DNA from: Brachyspira catarrhinii
GTDB lineage: Bacteria; Spirochaetota; Brachyspiria; Brachyspirales; Brachyspiraceae
Reading direction: 5' to 3'
DNA: 5,754 bases
NCBI RefSeq assembly: GCF_005518285.1
Contig: NZ_SJDU01000139.1
Span: 1 to 5,754 of the forward strand
Shown here: positions 1 to 5,686 of the stretch, in pieces
Layout: each line of letters begins with the position of its first letter
Numbering within the stretch: position 1 is the stretch's first letter
Position numbers and translations under genes: made by a program
The notes under the pieces: generated by a model
Told to the model about the DNA's origin: nothing
The model's input: the letters and a program-made list of their open reading frames with translations, nothing else
The model's database searches: none

Positions 1-486
1 TAGTTGCAAAGTTAATTTATAGTTAACCGAATTGCCTGGGTTCATAGCTACGAGTTGTTTATCTTTTCCGTTTACTTTCAAAAAATATCTTCTCTTTTTA
101 TGATTATAAGAAATTTTATCTTTTATTATTTGATAATAAGCGTTTTGATGAGTTAGTCCTATTACTATAATATAATCGTTATTGTAAGCGGGATTTATTC
201 CGTTAAATTGAAAGCTATTATTTTTTAATCCTTTCCTTGCTGTTTTTACTTCAATTTTTATTCCGTTTGATAAAATATCGTATTCATCATGAATTACTTT
301 TTGTTTATTATCCATTGCAATATTTTCTTCTTTAAATATCGCTTTTACAAATTCTTCACCTATTTGCCCGATAGCGTTTCCTTCAAAAAAATCTATTTTA
401 GAAAAAATTCCTTCGTTATCTTTTGAAGAGCGTATTTCATTATATTTATCTTCAATTATATTTTGTAATATTTTATTTATATTCAT
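1..486 (-). CDS. PD-(D/E)XK-type restriction endonuclease, C-terminus cut by window edge
   Basis: The frame opens at ATG 484-486 and stays open for 162 codons to base 1, so the C-terminus lies outside the window. An AAGGGA Shine-Dalgarno sits 7 bases before the ATG. The start lies inside the end of the methyltransferase gene with a 14-base overlap, which suggests translational coupling. The visible protein has a GQIGEEF helix with E44, then D70 in HDEYD, then E79-V80-K81 after a predicted beta strand (IKIEVKTA). This E...D...ExK spacing fits the PD-(D/E)XK nuclease core. The fold and the position beside an N6-adenine methyltransferase imply a type II restriction enzyme that cuts the site the methylase protects. 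I do not recognise the specificity. The function comes from the motif and context; another PD-(D/E)XK nuclease or a DNA-binding partner remains possible. Confidence 0.72.
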   Translation of the reverse strand, partial: MNINKILQNIIEDKYNEIRSSKDNEGIFSKIDFFEGNAIGQIGEEFVKAIFKEENIAMDNKQKVIHDEYDILSNGIKIEVKTARKGLKNNSFQFNGINPAYNNDYIIVIGLTHQNAYYQIIKDKISYNHKKRRYFLKVNGKDKQLVAMNPGNSVNYKLTLQL

Positions 487-1405
487 TTTCAAATCCCTTG
501 TCTTCCAACAATTTATAAATATGAGATTTGCCAATATGTCTGCATCCGTTCGTGGCTATACTCGAATATTTATTCCAATCGGCAGTTTTAAATAAAGCGT
601 CCAACTTTTTTATCATTCCGTTATTTTGCGTAGTGTATATAATCGCAATTCCGCTTTTATATTTTACCGAGTTAAAATCTTTAACCACATTATTGTCTTT
701 GAAAAAAGTAGAAGATAAATAATAATTCGCTTTCTTATTAAAAATCCATTCCTTTCCGCATTCTCTATTTTTCGCCAAAGAAACCGTCACAACTTTAAGC
801 AAATTATTAAACGGCTCGACTTTTTCTTTTTGATTATACCAGCAGAATTCTTTTTTTAGATTATTATAATTTTTGCTCCAAATCTGAAAACAACATTTAA
901 TATCTTTTTCTTTATTTCCGATATAAAAAGAATTTTCGGGCAAAACTTCTTCGTATAATAAACTAAAATTTTTTACTCGATACCTTATCGAACCTTTGCC
1001 CAAACTTTGAAAAAACATCGGAAGTATAAAAGCTACGAATTCGGCTTTCTCCGAATGTTCTATAAATTTCAAAGCTAAAACTCCTCTATGTCCAAAAGGC
1101 GGATTTCCTATGACTATTAAAGGTTTTTCTGGTAATTCGTAATTTAAATAGTCGGATAATATCGTGTCGTAATTTGTTTGTTTAATATCTATTCCTATTT
1201 TATTTTTTGGAAGCAATTTATAAAAACTCCCGTCTCCAACGCTCGGCTCAATCCAAGTATATTTATTTATCTTTTCGTATTTGGAAATAATCTCGCAAGT
1301 TTTTTTGTAGAGTCGTTCGGATATTTCGGGCTTCGTAAAATATTCGTCAAAATAATTTTTAGAATTCGACTTCATTATATTTCCGTTCACATATTTTAAG
1401 CTCAT
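473..1405 (-). CDS. N6-adenine DNA methyltransferase of a type II-like R-M system
   Basis: The product is predicted to transfer a methyl group from S-adenosylmethionine to adenine N6 in DNA, protecting the host from the nuclease encoded just downstream. Numbered from a TTG at 1411, a motif X-like segment (DEYFTKPEI) lies at residues 22-30. Motif I (EPSVGDGSF, SAM binding) is at 55-63, and catalytic motif IV (GNPPFG) is at 102-107. The rest, about 200 residues, probably holds the remaining catalytic motifs and target recognition. The X-I-IV order fits gamma-class adenine methylases. The length of about 310 residues is short but complete. The start is uncertain: TTG 1411 has no usable ribosome site. 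ATG 1405 has GGA six bases upstream and is preferred here. ATG 1375 also has GGA six bases upstream and keeps all motifs. The gene follows tRNA-Lys by about 30 bases on the same strand, with no visible terminator between them. Confidence 0.85.
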   Translation of the reverse strand: MSLKYVNGNIMKSNSKNYFDEYFTKPEISERLYKKTCEIISKYEKINKYTWIEPSVGDGSFYKLLPKNKIGIDIKQTNYDTILSDYLNYELPEKPLIVIGNPPFGHRGVLALKFIEHSEKAEFVAFILPMFFQSLGKGSIRYRVKNFSLLYEEVLPENSFYIGNKEKDIKCCFQIWSKNYNNLKKEFCWYNQKEKVEPFNNLLKVVTVSLAKNRECGKEWIFNKKANYYLSSTFFKDNNVVKDFNSVKYKSGIAIIYTTQNNGMIKKLDALFKTADWNKYSSIATNGCRHIGKSHIYKLLEDKGFENEYK

Positions 1406-1435
1406 TTTCAATCCGATTTAATTTACTAAAATATT

Positions 1436-1508
1436 TGAGCCAGCAGGGGTTCGAACCCGGGACCTGATGATTAAGAGTCATCTGCTCTACCAACTGAGCT
1501 ACTGGCCC
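1436..1508 (-). tRNA. tRNA-Lys (anticodon CTT)
   Basis: The gene folds as a 73-nt cloverleaf. The acceptor stem pairs GGGCCAG with CTGGCTC (one G-T wobble). The D arm is GCTC/GAGC and the anticodon stem is GATGA/TCATC around loop CTCTTAA, giving anticodon CTT. The T loop is TTCGAAC. The discriminator is A and no CCA is encoded (AAT follows). The T stem CCGGG/CCCTG has one C-T mismatch at its second pair, which is unusual. It differs from the neighbouring CAT tRNA at only nine positions. It probably decodes AAG lysine codons. Confidence 0.93.
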
Positions 1509-1516
1509 ACACAAAA

Positions 1517-1522
1517 ATTATA
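1517..1522 (-). promoter_or_regulatory. Possible -10 box for tRNA-Lys and the R-M genes
   Basis: A perfect TATAAT reads on the minus strand in the 35-base gap between the two tRNA genes. It would start transcription about two bases before mature tRNA-Lys. No TTGACA-like -35 lies 16-18 bases upstream and there is no TG extension. It may be a weak second promoter or chance in an AT-rich spacer. Confidence 0.25.
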
Positions 1523-1543
1523 TTATTGAAAGGAGGAATTATT

Positions 1544-1617
1544 TGGGCCAGCAGGGACTTGAACCCCGGACCCGATGATTATGAGTCATCTGCTCTAACC
1601 GACTGAGCTACTGGCCC
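1544..1617 (-). tRNA. tRNA with CAT anticodon (elongator Met, or Ile2 after lysidine modification)
   Basis: The gene folds as a 74-nt cloverleaf. The acceptor stem is GGGCCAG/CTGGCCC, fully paired. The D arm is GCTC/GAGC with a nine-base loop. The anticodon stem is GATGA/TCATC around CTCATAA (anticodon CAT), and the T stem is CGGGG/CCCTG around TTCAAGT. The discriminator is A and no CCA is encoded. The fully paired first acceptor base pair argues against initiator tRNA-fMet. Elongator Met and lysidine-modified Ile2 both use CAT, and the sequence alone does not separate them. The acceptor C4-G69 and C5-G68 pairs and the TTCAAGT loop resemble E. coli tRNA-Ile2. It is first in the minus-strand unit, ahead of tRNA-Lys. 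Confidence 0.9.
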
Positions 1618-1633
1618 CCAAATTAGTCTTTAT

Positions 1634-1661
1634 ATGATAACATATATAAAAAAAAAGTCAA
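1634..1661 (-). promoter_or_regulatory. Sigma-70-type promoter of the tRNA/R-M transcription unit
   Basis: On the minus strand TTGACT (1656-1661) is followed after 16 bases by TATCAT (1634-1639). Each box matches five of six consensus bases. The predicted start near 1627 is about ten bases before the CAT tRNA. A T-rich spacer and AT-rich upstream DNA would favour a strong promoter, as expected for tRNA genes. With no clear terminator after tRNA-Lys, it may also feed the R-M genes. Confidence 0.65.
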
Positions 1662-1833
1662 TAGTTTAATTTAATAATTTAATATAAATAAGAAAATTTA
1701 TTTATTTAATGTAAAAGTAAAAATATCCTTGCAATAAATACCAAATAATATATCTTTTTATATTAATGAAATTTGAAAAATATTAAATTAAATATAAACT
1801 AATTGTAAGGATTTCAAATATAAGGAATTTAAA
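1662..1833. other. AT-rich divergent intergenic region upstream of mmdA
   Basis: This non-coding spacer lies between the minus-strand tRNA promoter and the plus-strand decarboxylase operon, and must carry the operon's promoter. I see only weak plus-strand candidates. TTGCAA at 1729-1734 lies 16 bases before TATCTT. TATAAA boxes at 1683-1688 and 1793-1798 lack good -35 partners. The DNA is almost all A and T, so such matches are cheap. No riboswitch-like conserved structure or operator palindrome was recognised. Confidence 0.5.
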
Positions 1834-3378
1834 ATGCAAGAAAAAATTAAAGAACTTAAAAATAGAAAAGAAAAAATAGAGGAAGCGGGCGGTAAAGAAA
1901 AAATAGAATCGCAACATTCAAAAGGGAAATTGACTGCAAGAGAGAGAATTTTACAATTATTGGACGAAAATACTTTTTGCGAAATAGACGCTTTTGTCGA
2001 ACATAGATGCGCCGATTTCGGAATGGAAAAAATGAAAATCGCTGGCGAAGGCGTTGTGACGGGATACGGAAAAATTAACGGAAGGCAAGTTTGCATTTAC
2101 GCTCAAGACTTCACCGTTATTGGAGGCTCTTTAGGGCAAATGCATGCGGCTAAAATCTGTAAAGTGCAGGATATGGCGATTAAATTGGGTTGTCCATGCA
2201 TTGGAATAAACGATTCTGGTGGAGCGAGAATTCAAGAAGGAATTGACGCTTTAAGAGGATATGGAGATATTTTTTATAGAAATGTTCAAGCTTCGGGAGT
2301 CATTCCTCAAATATGCGTTATTATGGGACCTTGCGCGGGCGGAGCGGTTTACTCTCCAGCTTTGATGGATTTTATTCTTATGACGGATAAAACCGCGAAT
2401 ATGTTTATAACGGGACCTCAAGTGGTTAAATCGGTGACGGGAGAAAAAGTAAGCGCCGAAGAATTGGGCGGAGCTTTGGTTCATAGTCAAAAATCGGGAG
2501 TCGCTTCTTTGATGTTTCCCGATGAAATATCCACACTCGAAGGAGTTAAAAAACTTCTTTCTTATATTCCTCAAAATAATTTGGAAGATGTTCCATTTGA
2601 AGAAACGGGCGATTTTCCAAACAGAAACGACAGCGAATTATCGAATATTCTTCCCGACCAGCCCAACAAACCTTACGATATTAAAGATATTATCAAAAGC
2701 GTAGCCGATAACGGAGAATTTTTTGAATTACAGCCTTTATTTGCAAAAAATATAGTTATATGTTTCGCTCGTTTTGACGGAAAATCCGTTGGAATAATAG
2801 CTAATCAGCCGAATGTTATGGCGGGAGTTTTGGATATTAACGCGGCGGATAAGGCGGCTCGCTTCATAAGATTCTGCGACAGTTTCAATATCCCAATAAT
2901 TACTTTAGTCGACACGGCGGGATATTTGCCGGGAGTAGGACAGGAACATAACGGAGTTATAAGGCATGGCGCGAAACTTTTATACGCATACTCGGAAGCT
3001 ACAGCCCCTAAAATTACTTTAATAATAAGAAAATCCTACGGAGGCGCTTATATTGCCATGTGTTCGAAGCATTTGGGAGCGGATATAGTTTACGCTTGGC
3101 CTTCCGCCGAAATTGCAGTTATGGGACCGGACGGAGCTGCTAATATAATATTCAAAAAAGAAATAGAAAACGCGGAAGATTCAAAAAAAGCGCGAGCGGA
3201 AAAAATAGAAGAATATAAAAAAGAGTTTGCAAATCCTTATAGAGCGGCGGTTAGAGGTTATGTTGACGATATTATAGAGCCAGAATATACGAGAGGCTAT
3301 TTGATAAACGCTTTGCATCTTTTGGCAAGCAAGAGAGAAAAACGACTTCCAAGAAAACATGGAAATATACCTTTATAA
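1834..3378 (+). CDS. mmdA: Methylmalonyl-CoA decarboxylase alpha subunit (carboxyltransferase)
   Basis: This cytoplasmic carboxyltransferase moves the carboxyl group of an acyl-CoA, most likely (S)-methylmalonyl-CoA, to biotin on the carrier subunit encoded downstream, leaving propionyl-CoA. It has the two crotonase-like halves of the acetyl/propionyl-CoA carboxylase beta family. The N half has GGSLGQMHAAK (97-107) and oxyanion-hole SGGARIQEG (128-136). The C half has TAGYLPG (361-367), RHGAKLLYAYSEAT (377-390), GGAYIAM (403-409) and AWPSAEIAVMG (421-431). The length, 514 residues, is usual for MmdA and rules out the unrelated OadA fold. The start has AAGGA seven bases upstream. The three downstream genes make this a decarboxylase rather than an ATP-driven carboxylase, since no biotin carboxylase is present. 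Residue I407 aligns with the Asp of GGAYDVM in propionyl-CoA carboxylase, so the exact substrate is less certain than the family. Confidence 0.92.
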   Translation: MQEKIKELKNRKEKIEEAGGKEKIESQHSKGKLTARERILQLLDENTFCEIDAFVEHRCADFGMEKMKIAGEGVVTGYGKINGRQVCIYAQDFTVIGGSLGQMHAAKICKVQDMAIKLGCPCIGINDSGGARIQEGIDALRGYGDIFYRNVQASGVIPQICVIMGPCAGGAVYSPALMDFILMTDKTANMFITGPQVVKSVTGEKVSAEELGGALVHSQKSGVASLMFPDEISTLEGVKKLLSYIPQNNLEDVPFEETGDFPNRNDSELSNILPDQPNKPYDIKDIIKSVADNGEFFELQPLFAKNIVICFARFDGKSVGIIANQPNVMAGVLDINAADKAARFIRFCDSFNIPIITLVDTAGYLPGVGQEHNGVIRHGAKLLYAYSEATAPKITLIIRKSYGGAYIAMCSKHLGADIVYAWPSAEIAVMGPDGAANIIFKKEIENAEDSKKARAEKIEEYKKEFANPYRAAVRGYVDDIIEPEYTRGYLINALHLLASKREKRLPRKHGNIPL

Positions 3379-3410
3379 AAGTTTAAATTTAATTTAAGGA
3401 GAAAATAATC

Positions 3411-3725
3411 ATGGAACATAGCGCGGCGATTACTATTTTTGGAATCATATCCGTTTTTATTGCGGCTTTGGTTTTTTATATTTTATCAATATTTTTGGGA
3501 TTATTATTCAAAAACAGAAATGTAAAGGCAGAAGAAGAGATAATAAAAGTTATCGAAGAGAGCAAAACGAAAGACGAAGATTTGCTTGACGATACGGAAC
3601 TTGTCGCTGTAATAACGGCTTCAATATCCGCGTATACGGGGAGCGGTAGATTTGTAATAAAATCGATAAAAGAATCGAAAACTCCAATATGGGGAATGAT
3701 TGATAGATTGGGCGATAACATATAA
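3411..3725 (+). CDS. mmdD: OadG/MmdD-like small membrane subunit of the decarboxylase
   Basis: This 104-residue protein has one predicted membrane helix at about residues 6-33, followed by a charged linker rich in Glu, Lys and Asp (38-62). A conserved C-terminal segment begins ELVAVITASISAY (63-75) and continues through FVIKSIKES to PIWG (92-95). This layout is that of the gamma/delta subunits of sodium-pumping decarboxylases. Those subunits anchor the soluble carboxyltransferase and biotin carrier to the beta subunit and stabilise the complex. The gene starts 32 bases after mmdA behind AAGGAG (9-base spacing). The function is inferred from architecture and its place between mmdA and the biotin carrier gene; small subunits diverge fast, so the sequence alone would be weak evidence. 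Confidence 0.85.
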   Translation: MEHSAAITIFGIISVFIAALVFYILSIFLGLLFKNRNVKAEEEIIKVIEESKTKDEDLLDDTELVAVITASISAYTGSGRFVIKSIKESKTPIWGMIDRLGDNI

Positions 3726-3759
3726 ATAATAGATAATAAATAAAATAATAGGAGAAACT

Positions 3760-4167
3760 ATGATTAAACAATATAAAATAACCGTAAACGGAAAATTATA
3801 CGATGTTTCCGTAGAAGAAGTAGGAGAAATTTTAGGCGGAGTTCATGCCTCAAAAAGCGTGTCTACTTTTGTAAATCCAAATAATGCGACTAATACAAAT
3901 AATGAAAAACAAATAGCGGAAAAACCGCAAAGCGCTATCCCGATAGACGAAAACGCGATTTCCGTTAAAGCGCCGATGCCTGGGACAATTTTATCATTCA
4001 CGGTATCGGTTGGAGACGAAGTTTCCGAAGGACAAGTTGTGGCGATACTCGAAGCGATGAAAATGGAAAACGAATTAACCGCTCCAGCATCTGGAAAAGT
4101 TAAATCGATTCATGTGGAAAAAGGCTCTTCGGTTATCGAGAATCAAGTTATATTACAAATAAGTTAA
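3760..4167 (+). CDS. mmdC: Biotin carrier (biotinyl) subunit of the decarboxylase
   Basis: This 135-residue biotin carrier protein swings the carboxyl group from MmdA to MmdB. The N-terminal part (MIKQYKITVNGKLYDVSVEE, 1-20) is the short beta-rich lead typical of these subunits. A flexible Asn/Thr/Ala/Pro-rich linker spans about 34-62. The C-terminal biotinyl domain (about 68-135) contains APMPGTI (71-77) and the biotinylation motif EAMKMEN (98-104), with the acceptor lysine K101 encoded at 4060-4062. It should be biotinylated by BirA-type ligase. The ribosome site AGGAG lies five bases before the ATG. The gene is 34 bases after mmdD and 18 bases before mmdB, consistent with one operon. Identity as a biotin carrier is nearly certain; the partner is fixed by the neighbours. 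Confidence 0.93.
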   Translation: MIKQYKITVNGKLYDVSVEEVGEILGGVHASKSVSTFVNPNNATNTNNEKQIAEKPQSAIPIDENAISVKAPMPGTILSFTVSVGDEVSEGQVVAILEAMKMENELTAPASGKVKSIHVEKGSSVIENQVILQIS

Positions 4168-4185
4168 AATATTAAGGCAAGATTT

Positions 4186-5325
4186 ATGAATAGAATTTTA
4201 GGTTTGGATTTGAATAATTTAATTGCGGGATTTTATCCTCCTTCTTTCGCTCAAATTATAATGATGCTTTTGGGCGCTTATTTAATATATATGTCGATTT
4301 ATTATAATAAAAAGCCTCTCCTTCTTCTTCCAATGGGAGTCGCAATTTTGGCGTCAAATATGCCTTTGCCGAGAATGACAACCGAAGTCGTAAACGGTTT
4401 TTTAGGATTCATATATAGCGGAGCGGATTCTGGCGTTTATTCTATTTTGGTATTTTTTGCCGTTGGAACTATGGTTGATTTGGGACTCATTTTAGCGGAC
4501 CCGAAAAATTTCTTTATAGGCGCAAGCTCGCAAGTCGGAATATTTATAATTTTTTATATCATGAGTTCTTTAAGCGTATATTTAAATTTGGGAGACAATA
4601 TTGCGGCGGCGACTTCCATTATAGGAGCGGCTGACGGTTCGCTTGCAATGTATATGGCTTCTTTAATTGCCGAGCCGAGATATTTTGCTCCGATAGTAAT
4701 CGCCGCTTATTTGTATATGGAACTTCTGCCTATTTTACAAATAACCGTAATAAAATTTATGACTACTAAAGAAGAGAGAAAAATTTCTATGTCATATTTG
4801 AGGCATGTTTCGAGAGGAGAGAAAATTATATTTGCCGTTATATCAATCGGATTTTGCGGAATATTTTTATCGAATTCTTTTCCGCTTATAGCCGCTTTAC
4901 TTTTTGGAAGCATATTGAGAGAGTCCGATATAATTAAAAATTTTTCCGTCAATTTGCAAAAATCTTTAAATGGAATTCTCACAATGCTTATAGGAATAGC
5001 CGTAGGTTCGCAAGCGACTGCGGAAACTTTTATAACTTTCAATACTTTTATTATATTTTTCTTCGGTTTGCTTTCTCTTATTTTAAGCACGGTTATTGGA
5101 ATTCTTGTGGCAAAGATAATGAATATTTTAACTGGGGGCAAGGTAAATCCAATAATCGGTTCGGCGGGATTGAGCGCTTTTCCGATTCCCGCTTGGGGCG
5201 CGCATATTTACGGGCAGGAAAACAGTTCTTCAAATTGTCTGCTTTTGCATGCGATGGCTGTAAATATTTCGGGTATAATATCTGGCGCCGTTGCGGTTGG
5301 AATATTACTCGCTTTTTTTCATTAA
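4186..5325 (+). CDS. mmdB: Sodium ion-translocating decarboxylase beta subunit
   Basis: This polytopic inner-membrane subunit decarboxylates carboxybiotin and couples it to Na+ export. The 379-residue length suits the OadB/MmdB/GcdB family. Predicted helices start at about residue 20 and continue to the C-terminus. Family landmarks are MVDLGLILADPKNFFIGA (96-113), IIGAADGS with D150 (the Asp expected to bind Na+), AAYLYMELLPI (173-183), NPIIGSAGLSA (321-331), and LLLHAMAVNISG with N360 (352-363). The remembered consensus at three of these places is FGP, DGP and GPN. Here they read LGL (99-101), DGS (150-152) and AVN (358-360), so three prolines are missing. AAGG lies eight bases before the ATG. 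It ends the operon; no strong terminator follows. The Na+ specificity is inferred from the family. Confidence 0.92.
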   Translation: MNRILGLDLNNLIAGFYPPSFAQIIMMLLGAYLIYMSIYYNKKPLLLLPMGVAILASNMPLPRMTTEVVNGFLGFIYSGADSGVYSILVFFAVGTMVDLGLILADPKNFFIGASSQVGIFIIFYIMSSLSVYLNLGDNIAAATSIIGAADGSLAMYMASLIAEPRYFAPIVIAAYLYMELLPILQITVIKFMTTKEERKISMSYLRHVSRGEKIIFAVISIGFCGIFLSNSFPLIAALLFGSILRESDIIKNFSVNLQKSLNGILTMLIGIAVGSQATAETFITFNTFIIFFFGLLSLILSTVIGILVAKIMNILTGGKVNPIIGSAGLSAFPIPAWGAHIYGQENSSSNCLLLHAMAVNISGIISGAVAVGILLAFFH

Positions 5326-5361
5326 TTTTTTAGCTATCGCCAATAAGTGCGATTTAAACTA

Positions 5362-5390
5362 TTGACATATTTTTTAATTTATGTTATATT
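5362..5390 (+). promoter_or_regulatory. Near-consensus sigma-70 promoter with no clear gene
   Basis: TTGACA (5362-5367, perfect) and TATATT (5385-5390, five of six) are separated by exactly 17 bases. The predicted start is near 5397. It faces right, away from mmdB, into a stretch without a credible protein gene. It may drive a small RNA, a long leader of a gene beyond the window, or be fortuitous. It is the best promoter match I see in the window. Confidence 0.6.
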
Positions 5391-5544
5391 TTACCTAAAT
5401 TAAAGTTAATAAATATTAGATAACTTAAATATGGTTAGTAAAAATTACTATAAATTAGCATACTATAATTTCGTTAAGCAAAGCAAAGCCATTATTATAT
5501 CTTTTAACTAATAATTTAAATTTTTATATATCGCAATTTTTTAA

Positions 5545-5566
5545 GACATTTAATTTTTTAAGTGTC
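5545..5566. other. 8-bp hairpin downstream of the orphan promoter
   Basis: GACATTTA pairs with TAAGTGTC across a six-base A/T loop, with one G-T wobble. A T-rich but broken stretch (CGCTTTCGTTTTGC) follows on the plus strand, so it might be a weak terminator of a transcript from 5397. The stem is AT-rich and the call is weak. Confidence 0.3.
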
Positions 5567-5606
5567 CGCTTTCGTTTTGCAAAAAATCAATTTGCAATTC
5601 TTAATA

Positions 5607-5629
5607 ACAATGTGGCTTTAGCCCATTGT
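5607..5629. repeat. Imperfect palindrome (hairpin)
   Basis: ACAATG and GGC pair with GCC and CATTGT around a TTTA loop, with one bulged T on the left arm, giving nine base pairs. It is one of several short palindromes packed into the end of the window and may belong to a dispersed intergenic repeat family. Confidence 0.45.
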
Positions 5630-5642
5630 GTTAACAATTTAG

Positions 5643-5673
5643 AAAAAAACACGCAAGGGGTTAAAACCCCTTG
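5643..5673 (-). terminator. Candidate intrinsic terminator for a minus-strand gene beyond the window
   Basis: CAAGGGGTT (5654-5662) pairs perfectly with AACCCCTTG (5665-5673). Read on the minus strand, the stem is followed after four bases by seven T residues (5649-5643), the pattern of a rho-independent terminator. On the plus strand the hairpin is followed only by TTATAAG, which is poor. It would end a transcript entering from the right, which also fits a convergent arrangement with mmdB. A repeat-associated palindrome is the alternative. Confidence 0.42.
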
Positions 5674-5686
5674 TTATAAGAAGTGG

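Noticed and set aside
528..1399. Plus-strand open frames opposite the methyltransferase
   Set aside because: They are antisense to a gene with intact motifs X, I and IV; their hydrophobic look comes from T-rich antisense codons.
1531..1536. AGGAGG on the plus strand between the tRNA genes
   Set aside because: It looks like a strong ribosome site, but no start codon with a usable frame follows; the next bases are the antisense of the CAT tRNA.
2251..2574. Minus-strand open frame inside mmdA
   Set aside because: It overlaps conserved carboxyltransferase motifs on the plus strand and is best explained as a shadow frame.
4707..5141. Long minus-strand open frame inside mmdB
   Set aside because: It is antisense to clear beta-subunit coding sequence, and its protein shows no recognisable domain.
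5336..5353. Hairpin after mmdB as operon terminator
   Set aside because: The stem is only five base pairs and no T run follows, so I do not call it a terminator.
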